Shown piece by piece: positions 8,817 through 17,111 of a stretch of 64,000 bases of DNA. Location of the stretch: assembly GCF_013085255.1 (NCBI RefSeq), contig NZ_JABFCX010000002.1, forward strand, positions 603,501 to 667,500. Reading direction: 5' to 3'. Origin of the DNA: Parvularcula mediterranea. GTDB taxonomy: Bacteria > Pseudomonadota > Alphaproteobacteria > Caulobacterales > Parvularculaceae. The translations under genes and the position numbers were made by a program. Numbering within the stretch: the first letter of the stretch is position 1; every line of letters starts with the position of its first letter. A model generated the notes under the pieces. It searched no databases. It saw only the letters and a list, made by a program, of their open reading frames with translations, and was not told the origin of the DNA.

Positions 8817-10030
8817 TCATCGCCTCCATTCGAACGCGGAGCATTGTTGCGCACGCGTTGGCTGTCGCGGGCAAGCTCGTTGATGTTGAGGTAGGGCAGC
8901 GTGCCGCCGGCATCCTCGTCGATCAGCACCTTATTCATGCCGCCGAGGACATCCTCGAGGGTCTCCAGATACATGCGCTGCCGAGTGACTTCCGGCGCTT
9001 TCTCGTACTCCGTGAGGATCGAGGTGAAGCGCGCTGCATCACCCCGGGCATCAGCCACCACGCGCGCCGCGTAGGCTTCGGCGTCGAGAACGATCTGCCG
9101 TGCGTCACCCTCGGCGACCGGCACGATGCGGTTTGCGATACCTTGCGCGACGTTGACCTTCTGCTCGGCTTGCGAGGTTGCGTCGATCACGTCCCTTTGC
9201 GCGGGGATGACCTGCTCGGGCGGTGTTGCGTCACCGAAGTTCGTCCGGATGACTTCAATCCCGCTATCATAGCTGTCGAGGGTCTGCTGAAGGATTTCAG
9301 TCGTCCGCTCGTTCACGACGGCACGGCCGCGCGAGACGATGGGACCGAATTCATTGGCGCCCACCACTTCACGCAGGGCCGCCTCGGCCGCTGCCTGCAC
9401 GGTGAGCGCAGGATCCTCGATATTGAAGATGAACTTCGCCGCGTTGGGCAGCTCAGGATCGTCGGGGTTCCAAGTGGCGTCGCTCGCGATCTGGAAGTTC
9501 ACGTCGAGCGTCACATCGACAATGTTGAGGTCCGAGGTCAGCATCGACGTCCGGCCACGGCCGATGGTGATGCGGCGGTCATTCTCCACATCGACGATAT
9601 CGACGTCCTGCACAGGCCAGGGGACGTGCCAGTTAAGGCCGCTGTCCGTCAGCTTCGAGAAGTTCCCGAAGGTCGTGACCACGCCGCGCGAGCCCGGCTG
9701 GACCTGGTAGACACCAGAAAGAAGCCAGAAGACGAAGACTGCGATCAGGACGAGGACGAGGACAGGGCCCGAGGGCACCTGCATCTGCTGGCCCGTTCCT
9801 CCGCCGCCATTGCCGCCGCGACCACGCCCGAAGCGTTCACGGCCAGAGCGCAGGAGCTCTTCAAGGTCAGGGGTGCCTTGACCGCGGCCGCCGCGGGGTC
9901 CACCCCCGCCGCCTTGGCCGCCGCCGCCACCATTGTTCTGAGGACGACCCCATGGGCCGTTATTGTTGGAGCCATTCGAAGGCTTGTCAGTCCAGGGCAT
10001 CGGTCCGCCGTGCTGAGGGGGAGCGTCCAT
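8813..10030 (-). CDS. hflK: HflK, SPFH-domain membrane protein
   Basis: Larger partner of HflC in the FtsH-regulating complex, about 405 residues from the ATG at 10030. A second ATG at 10000 (MPWTDK) resembles the usual HflK start, and neither has a strong RBS. The N-terminal cytosolic part is very rich in Gly, Asn and Arg (residues about 12-75). One transmembrane helix follows (VLVLVLIAVFVFWLLSGVY), then VQPGSRGVVTTFG opening the SPFH domain. The coiled-coil C-terminal part contains AEGDARQIVLDAEAYAARVV. An upstream extension to 10225 would run over the divergent mrp start and is not family-like. It is divergent from mrp across about 100 bases. Confidence 0.93.
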   Translation of the reverse strand: MDAPPQHGGPMPWTDKPSNGSNNNGPWGRPQNNGGGGGQGGGGGPRGGRGQGTPDLEELLRSGRERFGRGRGGNGGGGTGQQMQVPSGPVLVLVLIAVFVFWLLSGVYQVQPGSRGVVTTFGNFSKLTDSGLNWHVPWPVQDVDIVDVENDRRITIGRGRTSMLTSDLNIVDVTLDVNFQIASDATWNPDDPELPNAAKFIFNIEDPALTVQAAAEAALREVVGANEFGPIVSRGRAVVNERTTEILQQTLDSYDSGIEVIRTNFGDATPPEQVIPAQRDVIDATSQAEQKVNVAQGIANRIVPVAEGDARQIVLDAEAYAARVVADARGDAARFTSILTEYEKAPEVTRQRMYLETLEDVLGGMNKVLIDEDAGGTLPYLNINELARDSQRVRNNAPRSNGGDE

Positions 10031-10127
10031 CCTATAGGGACGATCCCGCGGTGAAACTGTCGTCTTTGCGGTGCGAGGTATATGTGGCGTTAGAGGCCGA
10101 CTGCAACGATGGGACAAGAGCCGCGTC

Positions 10128-11201
10128 ATGATGCGCCGTTTCAAGGAAGCCGCCCGCAAGGGCCGCGCGGAAGCGCAAATCCGCCGTATCCTCGATGAAA
10201 AGGGCCTCGCAGGGGATGTCGGCATCCGCCTGCTCGAGGACCGGATGACCGCGACCGTGGTGCTGAAAGGCGCGCCTGATCAGGGTGATGAGGCTCTTGA
10301 GAAGGCCCTTGCGCAGGGTTCAGGCATTGAGCGGGTCACCCTCGTCAGGACCGAGCATGGCGGCGCAGCCCCCTCTCCTGCGCCCGCGCCGCAAGCACCG
10401 CCTGCCCCCAAAGGCGGGCACAGCGATCCCCTTCAGCTCGGCACCAAACCCGCCCAGCGGCCCGAGCCGACCCGGCCGGAAGGCGTGCGCCGTGTCGTCG
10501 CGGTGGCATCTGGCAAAGGCGGCGTCGGCAAGAGTACGGTCGCTGCGAACCTGGCGCTGGGCCTCGCGTCGCAGGGCCTCAAGGTCGGTCTTCTGGATCT
10601 CGACATCCACGGGCCCTCCCTCCCTGTCCTCTTCCCCGTGGCTGAGAAGCTGAAATCCGAAGACGGCAAGATCATACCTGCCGAGGCTGAGGGCCTGAAG
10701 CTCGTATCGCTGGGCTACATGGTCGATGAGCGGCAGGCCGTCGCATGGCGGGGTCCCATGGTGATGAACGCCGCGCGGCAGTTGATCGATGACACCGGCT
10801 GGGGCGAGCTCGATGTGCTCGTTGTCGATACGCCGCCCGGCACAGGCGATGCCCACCTTTCCTTGGTCCAGCGCATGAAGCTCGACGCAGCCTTGCTGGT
10901 CGCGACCCCCAGCCCCCTCGCCACGGCAGACGTCCGCAGGGGCGCTCAGCTCTTTGAACGGGTCGGTGCGCCTGTCGTCGGTATCGTCCTCAATATGACG
11001 GGCGGTCCTTTGGGCGATGACCTCGAGCCGGCGCTTCTCGATGATCTGGATCTCGATATCCTCGACAGGCTGCCGATGGCGCTCGATACGGCAAGAACGC
11101 CCCTCAGGAGCGGACAGGCTGTTCCTCTGCCCGGCGCCACCGAAAAAGTGACGTCGCTTCTGGGCGATGTGGCTGGTGACAGCGGCGAGGCAGCGGGCTA
11201 G
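10128..11201 (+). CDS. Mrp/NBP35-family P-loop ATPase lacking all cysteines
   Basis: A 357-residue member of the Mrp/ApbC/NBP35 group, known as iron-sulfur carrier ATPases. The deviant Walker A (SGKGGVGKST, residues 128-137), LDLDIHGPSLP and DTPPGTGDAHL are intact. The N-terminal 80 residues are a diverged MIP18-like (DUF59) domain joined by a Pro/Ala linker. The Fe-S binding CxxC segment usually found after VxGIVxNM is absent: the sequence runs GIVLNMTGGPLGDDL straight on, and no Cys occurs anywhere in the protein. ATPase function is likely, but Fe-S scaffold function is doubtful. It is followed at 11 bases by sspB. Confidence 0.88.
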   Translation: MMRRFKEAARKGRAEAQIRRILDEKGLAGDVGIRLLEDRMTATVVLKGAPDQGDEALEKALAQGSGIERVTLVRTEHGGAAPSPAPAPQAPPAPKGGHSDPLQLGTKPAQRPEPTRPEGVRRVVAVASGKGGVGKSTVAANLALGLASQGLKVGLLDLDIHGPSLPVLFPVAEKLKSEDGKIIPAEAEGLKLVSLGYMVDERQAVAWRGPMVMNAARQLIDDTGWGELDVLVVDTPPGTGDAHLSLVQRMKLDAALLVATPSPLATADVRRGAQLFERVGAPVVGIVLNMTGGPLGDDLEPALLDDLDLDILDRLPMALDTARTPLRSGQAVPLPGATEKVTSLLGDVAGDSGEAAG

Positions 11202-11212
11202 GGCCTCCCGTC

Positions 11213-11698
11213 ATGAGCGATAGTTCCGAACTCGATTACGCCTGGCTGACCCAGAACGCGATGCGCGGGGTGGTCCGCGATGTTCTCTCGATCACGAGGG
11301 ACCTCGGCGCCCTGCCCGGCGAGCACCACTTCTATATCGAGTTCGATACCAATGCCCGGGGCGTCATTCTCGCGGATCGTCTGCGCACGCAGTATCCCGA
11401 CCGGATGACCATCGTCCTGCAGCACCAGTTCGATGACCTGACGATCGACGAGGAGCGTTTCTCGGTTACCCTTCAGTTTAAAGGCGTGCCCGAAAACATC
11501 GTCATCCCGTTTTCTTCGATTACCCAGTTCGCAGATCCATCGGCCAATTTTGTCCTCCAGTTTCAATCGGTCGAGGAGATCGAGGCCGAAATGGAAGCCG
11601 CTCCCGAGGAGCCAGAGGACGATCCGACGGACCCGGACGATACCCCTCCGTCAGGCGGCGCGGATGTCGTCAGCCTCGACCGCTTCCGCAAGAAGTAG
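11213..11698 (+). CDS. sspB: SspB-type ClpXP adaptor protein
   Basis: Adaptor that binds ssrA-tagged and some other substrates and delivers them to ClpXP. The 161 residues split into a folded domain (about 1-125, with LDYAWLTQNAMRGVVRDVL and IEFDTNARGV) matching alphaproteobacterial SspB, then an acidic Pro/Asp/Glu linker and a short basic C-terminal tail (GADVVSLDRFRKK) that fits the ClpX-docking peptide. It begins 11 bases after the Mrp gene, probably in the same transcript. CtrA, a classic ClpXP substrate in Caulobacter, is encoded next, although CtrA is not known to need SspB. Confidence 0.92.
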   Translation: MSDSSELDYAWLTQNAMRGVVRDVLSITRDLGALPGEHHFYIEFDTNARGVILADRLRTQYPDRMTIVLQHQFDDLTIDEERFSVTLQFKGVPENIVIPFSSITQFADPSANFVLQFQSVEEIEAEMEAAPEEPEDDPTDPDDTPPSGGADVVSLDRFRKK

Positions 11699-11700
11699 CT

Positions 11701-11808
11701 GAATCACGGGACGGAATCAGTTCCGCAATCGGATAAGTTAACGCTTGTCGCGGGAATCGACGCACGGCTAGACTCACCTATGCGTGCAGGCTGCGGGCGG
11801 ATCGATTC
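11701..11808 (+). promoter_or_regulatory. Cluster of five GANTC (CcrM-type) sites upstream of ctrA
   Basis: GANTC occurs at 11701-11705, 11714-11718, 11754-11758, 11771-11775 and 11804-11808, within 108 bases ahead of ctrA. Chance expectation is about 0.4 sites. In Caulobacter the ctrA P1 promoter carries a GANTC whose methylation state gates GcrA-driven expression, so a cell-cycle switch is inferred. Downstream at 11814-11828 a half-matching CtrA box (TTAA-N7-GAAA) is visible. Confidence 0.7.
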
Positions 11809-11913
11809 GCCCGTTAATCTTTATGAAAGTAAATTCTTGTTAGCCTGAACAAAGTTTTGACGGATGCCGCTCCCCTGCGGCCGGAGCCGTAACGGACGAG
11901 GAGGACGGGTTCC

Positions 11914-12606
11914 ATGCGTGTACTGCTGATCGAGGACGACGGCGCAACAGCACAGTCGATCGAACTGATGCTGAAGTCGGATGGCTTCAACTGCTACACC
12001 ACTGATCTCGGTGAAGAGGGTGTCGATCTCGGCAAACTCTACGACTACGACATCATTCTGCTTGACCTGAACCTGCCGGACATGACCGGCTTTGACGTTC
12101 TCAAGCAGCTTCGCGTTGCCAAGGTCGCAACGCCGATCCTGATCCTGACCGGCCTCGGTGACACCGAGAACAAGGTCCGCGGTCTCGGCTTCGGTGCTGA
12201 TGACTACATGACCAAGCCATTCCACAAGGATGAGCTGGTCGCGCGGATCCACGCCATCGTGCGCCGCTCGAAGGGCCACAGCCAGTCGATCATCAACACC
12301 GGCTCCCTGTCCGTGAACCTCGACGCCAAGACCGTCGAAGTCGGCGGCCAACGCGTCCACCTGACGGGCAAGGAATACCAGATGCTGGAGCTCCTCTCGC
12401 TCCGCAAAGGGACGACCCTCACCAAGGAAATGTTCCTCAACCACCTCTATGGCGGCATGGACGAGCCGGAGCTGAAGATCATCGACGTCTTCATCTGCAA
12501 GCTCCGCAAGAAGCTCTCTGCCGCTACGGAAGGCGAGCACTACATCGAGACCGTCTGGGGCCGGGGCTATGTCCTCCGCGACCCGGCCGAAGAGAAAGCG
12601 GCGTAA
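11914..12606 (+). CDS. ctrA: Cell-cycle master response regulator CtrA
   Basis: OmpR-type response regulator that, in Caulobacter-like bacteria, activates division and flagellar genes and silences the origin. It has 230 residues: receiver domain 1-120 with the phospho-acceptor Asp51 ([10 protein letters not shown]), then a winged-helix domain with the near-invariant CtrA blocks [19 protein letters not shown] and [20 protein letters not shown]. The last residues are EEKAA; a C-terminal Ala-Ala is the degradation signal read by ClpXP in the Caulobacter protein. The RBS is GAGGAGGA. The upstream region holds the GANTC cluster; a strong terminator follows. Confidence 0.98.
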   Translation: MRVLLIEDDGATAQSIELMLKSDGFNCYTTDLGEEGVDLGKLYDYDIILLDLNLPDMTGFDVLKQLRVAKVATPILILTGLGDTENKVRGLGFGADDYMTKPFHKDELVARIHAIVRRSKGHSQSIINTGSLSVNLDAKTVEVGGQRVHLTGKEYQMLELLSLRKGTTLTKEMFLNHLYGGMDEPELKIIDVFICKLRKKLSAATEGEHYIETVWGRGYVLRDPAEEKAA

Positions 12607-12637
12607 GCCACCCTCTCAAGCGTCACAGCGCAAAAGA

Positions 12638-12662
12638 ACGGGCCCCTCGGGGCCCGTTTTTC
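12638..12662 (+). terminator. Rho-independent terminator of ctrA
   Basis: Stem ACGGGCCC / GGGCCCGT with loop CTCG is followed by a run of T residues, 31 bases after the ctrA stop. Confidence 0.92.
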
Positions 12663-12796
12663 TTTGCCATCACTGCCCGAGTCTTGCCGCAAATCCGCCC
12701 CGCCCAGGCATAGGATGCGGCCAAAGGTTAAGTTGCGCGCAACACCCCGCTGCGTTAGACAATCCTTTCAAAAACATTACCAAAAATGGGGCAGTT

Positions 12797-14458
12797 ATGA
12801 ACTTCGTATCGACAGGGCGCCGCATCGCCCTCGTGAGTCTGGTCGCGCTGACCGCCGCCTGCGGGGGCGGTGGAGGCGGCGGCGGTGGCGGCGGATCAGT
12901 CGTCACCCCTCCTCCCACGGGCGGCGGAGGCTCCGGCGGCGGCAGCACGGACCCGGTCTGGGTTCAGGGCACCTACGAAGCTGCCAGCACGTTCGACCAA
13001 CGCTGCGAGAACCCGCGTTCGGGTGTCGATATCGAAGGCAACGCGTTCCCGGACGTACAAGGCTCAACCACTATCGAGAACTTCTGGCTGCGTTCGTGGA
13101 CCAACGAGACGTACCTGTGGAACGACGAAGTCACCGACAGGAACCCTGCGAGCTTTGACAACCGGGTCGAGTACTTCAACCTGCTGAGAACCACGGCCGT
13201 CACCTCCTCCGGCGAGGACAAGGACGATTTCCACTTCAGCCAGTCCACCGAAGACTTCCTCGCATCGCGGAACTCCGCCGGCACCGCGAGCTACGGCTTC
13301 AGTCTCGCTGCCCTTCGTTCGAGCCCGCCGCGTGACTTCCGGATCCGTTATGTCGATCCTGATACTCCGGCATCGGAAGAAGTGAGCGGCCAGCAGCAGT
13401 TCCTGCGCGGCACCCGCATTCTCTCCGTGGACGGCGAAGACCTCGTCAATGGCAGCGATACGGCCACCCTCAACGCAGGTCTCTTCCCGTCGACCGCCGG
13501 CGAAACGCACACGTTCGAGGTGCAGGACGAAGGCTCCAGTACGCCGCGGACCGTGACGATCGTCTCCGAAGACCTCGCCCGCAAACCCGTGATCGAGACC
13601 CAGGTCATCGATCGTCCGGGTGGGGAGAAAGTCGGCTACATCGTCTTCAACACGTTCAGCCCCTTCGCCTCGGAAGAGGAGATCGTGAACGCCATCCAGA
13701 CGCTCGCCACCGCCGGTGTCGACGATCTGGTCCTCGACCTTCGCTACAATGGTGGCGGCCTCCTCGCTGTCGCATCGCAGCTCAGCTACATGCTGGCGGG
13801 CCCTACCTTCACCGATGGCAAGTATTTCGAAGTTCTTCAGTTCAATGACGATGCTGGAGCCTTCAACCCTGTCACGGGCGAGCGGAACGACCCTGTCCCG
13901 TTCTACGAAACCACCCTTGGGTTCTCGACCACGTCAGGCCAGCCCCTGCCGAGGCTCGACCTCAACCGGGTCTTCATCCTGTCGACGGGCGGCACCTGTT
14001 CAGCGTCCGAAGCCGTCGTCAACGGCCTGCGCGGCATCGACTTCGAGGTCGTGCTGATCGGCGACATCACCTGCGGCAAGCCATACGGTTTCTACCCGAC
14101 TGACAATTGCGGTGAGACCTATTACACGATCCAATTCGCTGGCGTGAATTTCAAAGGCTTCGGTGACTATGCCGACGGCTTCGTTCCGGAGGACAACAGC
14201 TTCTCCTTCGGCGCACGCCTCCCGGGCTGCACGGTCGCAGACGATCTCGCATTCGCCCTCGGCGACACGAGCGAACCACTCCTCGCAGCAGCCCTCACCT
14301 ACCGTGAGACCGGCAGCTGCCCAGTGACGACCACCACCTCGACGGCGTTTAGCACCCAGAGCTTCGAAGCTCCGGTCAAAGGTCAGGACATTCAGGTTCC
14401 GGTCGACCTCATGAGCGTCAACCGCGACATGCGTCTTCCGAACGGAGACGCCCTGTGA
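12797..14458 (+). CDS. Secreted lipoprotein S41-family (C-terminal processing-like) peptidase
   Basis: A 553-residue outer-face protease. The signal peptide ends in a lipobox (ALTAAC, Cys22) followed at once by a run of eleven glycines and a Pro/Gly/Ser linker. The PDZ-like region (about 160-265) precedes the S41 core: KVGYIVFNTFSPF, DLVLDLRYNGGG, then STGGTCSASEAVVNGL with the candidate nucleophile Ser402, and ITCGKPYGF with Lys428 at about the usual spacing. The tail contains several cysteines, so disulfides are likely. A longer frame from 12569 would overlap ctrA and lacks a signal peptide. It is coupled by a GTGA overlap to the next gene. A 12-bp palindrome (GTTGCGCGCAAC, 12732-12743) lies upstream. 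Confidence 0.9.
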   Translation: MNFVSTGRRIALVSLVALTAACGGGGGGGGGGGSVVTPPPTGGGGSGGGSTDPVWVQGTYEAASTFDQRCENPRSGVDIEGNAFPDVQGSTTIENFWLRSWTNETYLWNDEVTDRNPASFDNRVEYFNLLRTTAVTSSGEDKDDFHFSQSTEDFLASRNSAGTASYGFSLAALRSSPPRDFRIRYVDPDTPASEEVSGQQQFLRGTRILSVDGEDLVNGSDTATLNAGLFPSTAGETHTFEVQDEGSSTPRTVTIVSEDLARKPVIETQVIDRPGGEKVGYIVFNTFSPFASEEEIVNAIQTLATAGVDDLVLDLRYNGGGLLAVASQLSYMLAGPTFTDGKYFEVLQFNDDAGAFNPVTGERNDPVPFYETTLGFSTTSGQPLPRLDLNRVFILSTGGTCSASEAVVNGLRGIDFEVVLIGDITCGKPYGFYPTDNCGETYYTIQFAGVNFKGFGDYADGFVPEDNSFSFGARLPGCTVADDLAFALGDTSEPLLAAALTYRETGSCPVTTTTSTAFSTQSFEAPVKGQDIQVPVDLMSVNRDMRLPNGDAL

Positions 14459-14790
14459 TCCGCACCCTGATCGCAAGCGTTGCTGCGCTGACAGCAGCCT
14501 CCTGTGCCTCCATCGGGGCGCAGGAAGCGGTGCTTCTTCCCGGCGCAGTGGAAGGTGCCAAGGCGAAAGCAGCGGCCGCCCTCGGCCGTGCCTCGATCGA
14601 GCTCGGAAAACCCGACCCGACGGAGCAGTCGCAGTTCATCGTCCTCCCCCCGCGCCTCGGCAGCGGCGAGGACCGAAGCCTCGCCAAGCCGCAGGTCTTC
14701 GTGATCATGCTCGATGGCGGAGAGTGCGTGCTTTACGACGGCAAAATGGACCCGATCAGCCTCGGCGAAGGCGTCTGCAAGCCAGCCTGA
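14455..14790 (+). CDS. Small exported protein translationally coupled to the S41 protease
   Basis: A 111-residue protein I do not recognise. Its GTG start overlaps the protease stop by four bases (GTGA). The first 21 residues (MIRTLIASVAALTAASCASIG) form a signal peptide; Cys17 could be lipidated, though the box is weak. The mature part is short, with a central Ala-rich helix (AKAKAAAALGRASIELG) and a C-terminal beta-like part carrying two cysteines (GGECVLYDG and GVCKPA) that could pair. The coupling suggests a partner, inhibitor or substrate of the protease, but that is inference from position only. Confidence 0.65.
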   Translation: MIRTLIASVAALTAASCASIGAQEAVLLPGAVEGAKAKAAAALGRASIELGKPDPTEQSQFIVLPPRLGSGEDRSLAKPQVFVIMLDGGECVLYDGKMDPISLGEGVCKPA

Positions 14791-14819
14791 CCGCGTTTTC
14801 TTCGCGATAAGCGTATCTT

Positions 14820-14857
14820 AAGCGGCCCTCTTGCCACCGGCTCGGGGGCCGCTTTCG
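14820..14857 (+). terminator. Probable terminator of the S41 protease operon
   Basis: Stem AAGCGGCC / GGCCGCTT with a long 19-base loop, followed by TTTCG, 29 bases after the last stop. The loop is large and the T-run short, so this is weaker than the other terminators here. Confidence 0.5.
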
Positions 14858-14911
14858 CATCTGCCCCTCACCTGTTAATCTGGCCCAAGGGACTTTGAGA
14901 GGGCTGGGGCT

Positions 14912-16492
14912 ATGGGCTTCAAGGACATGCTGACGGCGGTGATCAACCACATCGAGCCGCTGCGCCTGCCTGCCGCGAAGAAAGCCATTTCCTTCTTCGC
15001 CGAAGCCTGCCCCCCAAGGCCGATGGCCTATTCCATGTTCTCCGAATATGTGAGCTGGCCCGGCCTCGTCGAGCGCCGCTATTCGGGCCGTCACCTCCCT
15101 CCAGCGACGGGCGAGAACGCGCCCGCCAAGCCCGACCTTGACGCCATCGCAGACCTCTTCGAACGCGATGAGTTCGTCCCCTGCCATGACACCAGCCTCC
15201 TCTTCCCGCTCTTTGCGCAATGGTTCGTGGACGGGTTCCTCAGGACCAAGTGGGAAGACCCGACCAAGGAGCGTTTCTTCCGCGAGAACGAGTCCAACCA
15301 GGAGATCGATCTCAACCAGCTCTACGGCTCGTCGGAAGTGCAGACCCACATGCTCCGCGACATGGGCAATGGCGGTCGGCTGAAATCGCGCATGATCGAC
15401 GGCGAGGAATGGCCACCGCTCCTCTTCGAAGAGCGCGCCGATGGGTTCCATGTCCGGGCAGAATATGCGCGCACGGACACCTCACCCGGTCTTTATACGG
15501 ACAACAATCTCCGCCGCATCTACGAGAAGTGGCCCGACGCCGACCTGCGCGAGGCCTGGGCCACCGGGCTAGAGTTTGGCTCAGCGACCCTCGGCCAGTC
15601 GCTGATGAACGTCCTGTTCCTGCGCGAGCATAATCGTGTGGCAGGCCTCATCTCCGAGGCGCATCCTGACTGGGACGATGAGCACGTCTTCCAGACCACC
15701 CGATGCGTTGTGACCGTCCTCCTGCTGAACGTCGTCATGCAGGACTACATCCCTCACATCGCCCGCCAGCGCCTTGATCTCGGCGTTCCCCCCGGCTGGG
15801 CCGAAGAGCAGCCTTGGTACAGAACCAACCGCATGGCGGTCGAGTTCGCGCTCCTCTACCGCTGGCATGATCTGATCCCTGACGAGTTCTTCGTCCGCGG
15901 CGAAGCCCGCTCAGCGGTCGAGCTGGTCAAGCCGAACAAATGGCTGATGAAGGAGAAGCTGCGCCACGTCCTGGTCGGCGCGTCACGTACGCCAGCGGGC
16001 CGCATCGGCCTTCGTAACACCGCGAAGTTCCTGAACATGAAGGGCGGCGCGGACGTCAAACGTCTGTCCACAGACATGGGCCGCTGCTGCCACCTCGCCT
16101 CGTTCAACGACTATCGCGAGCATTACGGCCTGAAGCGCTACAAATCCTTCCTTGAGCTGACAAAGAACAAGGAAGACGCGGCCGAACTCGAACGCCTTTA
16201 CGGCCATATCGACAAGCTCGAATGGTGGGTCGGCCTCTTCGCTGAATACTACGAAGCCCCCGATATGATGGGCGAACTCCTCAGGATGATGGTCGCCAAC
16301 GATGCCTTCACCCAGGCGCTCACCAACCCCCTTCTCTCCAAGGCGGTCTTCGGGCCCCACACCTTCAGCGAGGTCGGGATGAAGGTCATCAAGGAGACCA
16401 AAACCCTCGCCGACATCGCGGTCAGGAACACAGGGCTGACCAAAAAGCAGAAGCACTGCGTCTCCATGCACGTCCAAACGCGGGGCGAGTAG
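14912..16492 (+). CDS. Cyclooxygenase-like haem peroxidase (animal peroxidase superfamily)
   Basis: A 526-residue bacterial relative of prostaglandin G/H synthases and fatty-acid dioxygenases. By-eye alignment with COX gives SMFSEYVSWPG, DLNQLYG, FLREHNRVAGLI (237-), HPDWDDEHVFQTTR, EFALLYRWHDLIPD and SFNDYREHYGLKRYKSFLEL. The radical-forming Tyr385 equivalent is Tyr316 and the proximal haem ligand His388 equivalent is His319. At the distal His207 position (COX FAQHFTHQF) the sequence reads FAQWFVDGF, giving Asp107. The aspirin-site Ser530 position does not appear to be Ser. No signal peptide is seen. Fatty-acid oxygenation is a reasonable inference; peroxidase competence is doubtful. It is followed by a bidirectional terminator. 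Confidence 0.88.
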   Translation: MGFKDMLTAVINHIEPLRLPAAKKAISFFAEACPPRPMAYSMFSEYVSWPGLVERRYSGRHLPPATGENAPAKPDLDAIADLFERDEFVPCHDTSLLFPLFAQWFVDGFLRTKWEDPTKERFFRENESNQEIDLNQLYGSSEVQTHMLRDMGNGGRLKSRMIDGEEWPPLLFEERADGFHVRAEYARTDTSPGLYTDNNLRRIYEKWPDADLREAWATGLEFGSATLGQSLMNVLFLREHNRVAGLISEAHPDWDDEHVFQTTRCVVTVLLLNVVMQDYIPHIARQRLDLGVPPGWAEEQPWYRTNRMAVEFALLYRWHDLIPDEFFVRGEARSAVELVKPNKWLMKEKLRHVLVGASRTPAGRIGLRNTAKFLNMKGGADVKRLSTDMGRCCHLASFNDYREHYGLKRYKSFLELTKNKEDAAELERLYGHIDKLEWWVGLFAEYYEAPDMMGELLRMMVANDAFTQALTNPLLSKAVFGPHTFSEVGMKVIKETKTLADIAVRNTGLTKKQKHCVSMHVQTRGE

Positions 16493-16507
16493 CCCCTCCG
16501 ACCACGC

Positions 16508-16540
16508 ACAAAAAAGCGGGCCCGCGAGCCCGCTTTTTCT
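16508..16540. terminator. Bidirectional terminator between the peroxidase gene and nusG
   Basis: The stem AGCGGGC / GCCCGCT is flanked by eight A residues on the left and five T residues on the right, so it can stop transcription from both converging genes (peroxidase ending 16492, nusG ending 16561). Confidence 0.85.
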
Positions 16541-16560
16541 TTGATCCGCGTAAGGAGCGA

Positions 16561-17100
16561 TTAGCTCTCTTTGTCGACCTGGTGGTATTCGAGTTCGACC
16601 GGCGTGGCGCGGCCGAAGATCGAGACGGAGACCTTGAGGCGCGCGTTCTCCTGGTCGACGTCTTCGACGACGCCGGAGAAGCTTGCGAACGGGCCGTCGA
16701 TGACTTTCACCATCTCGCCGACCTCGTAGATCACCGTTGGGATCGAAGGCGCAGCTTCGGACTCTTCCATCGTGCCGAGGATGCGGTCGACTTCTTTCTG
16801 GCTCACCGGCAGGGGCTTTTTGCCCTGGCCGAGGAAGCCGGTGACTTTGTTGGTCTCGTTGACCACGTGATAGGTCTGGTCGTTCATGACCATCTTCACG
16901 AGGACATAGCCGGGGAAGTAGCGGCGCTCTGTGTTGACCTTGCGGCCACGGCGCACTTCGACGACTTCTTCGGTCGGGACCATGACCTCTTCGAACATCT
17001 CGGCGAGGCCTTTTTCTTCGGCAGCAGCCTTGATGGCGTCAGCGACCTTCTTCTCGAAGTTCGAATAGGCGTGGACGATGTACCACTTGGCATCGGACAT
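16561..17100 (-). CDS. nusG: Transcription termination/antitermination factor NusG
   Basis: Universal transcription elongation factor, 179 residues. The NGN domain opens with KWYIVHAYSNFEKKVAD and contains RYFPGYVLVKM; the C-terminal KOW domain has GEMVKVIDGPFASFSGVVEDVD. It lies 11 bases after secE on the same strand, the classical secE-nusG arrangement upstream of ribosomal protein genes; those genes do not follow here, since the transcript ends at the terminator at 16508-16540. Confidence 0.97.
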   Translation of the reverse strand: MSDAKWYIVHAYSNFEKKVADAIKAAAEEKGLAEMFEEVMVPTEEVVEVRRGRKVNTERRYFPGYVLVKMVMNDQTYHVVNETNKVTGFLGQGKKPLPVSQKEVDRILGTMEESEAAPSIPTVIYEVGEMVKVIDGPFASFSGVVEDVDQENARLKVSVSIFGRATPVELEYHQVDKES

Positions 17101-17111
17101 GGACGGGATCC

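Noticed and set aside
11814..11828. A full CtrA box (TTAA-N7-TTAA) for autoregulation of ctrA.
   Set aside because: Only the first half matches; the second reads GAAA. Recorded as a half-site only.
12732..12743. The palindrome GTTGCGCGCAAC as an operator of the S41 protease gene.
   Set aside because: A 12-bp GC-rich palindrome can arise by chance in this composition and no second copy or regulator was found.
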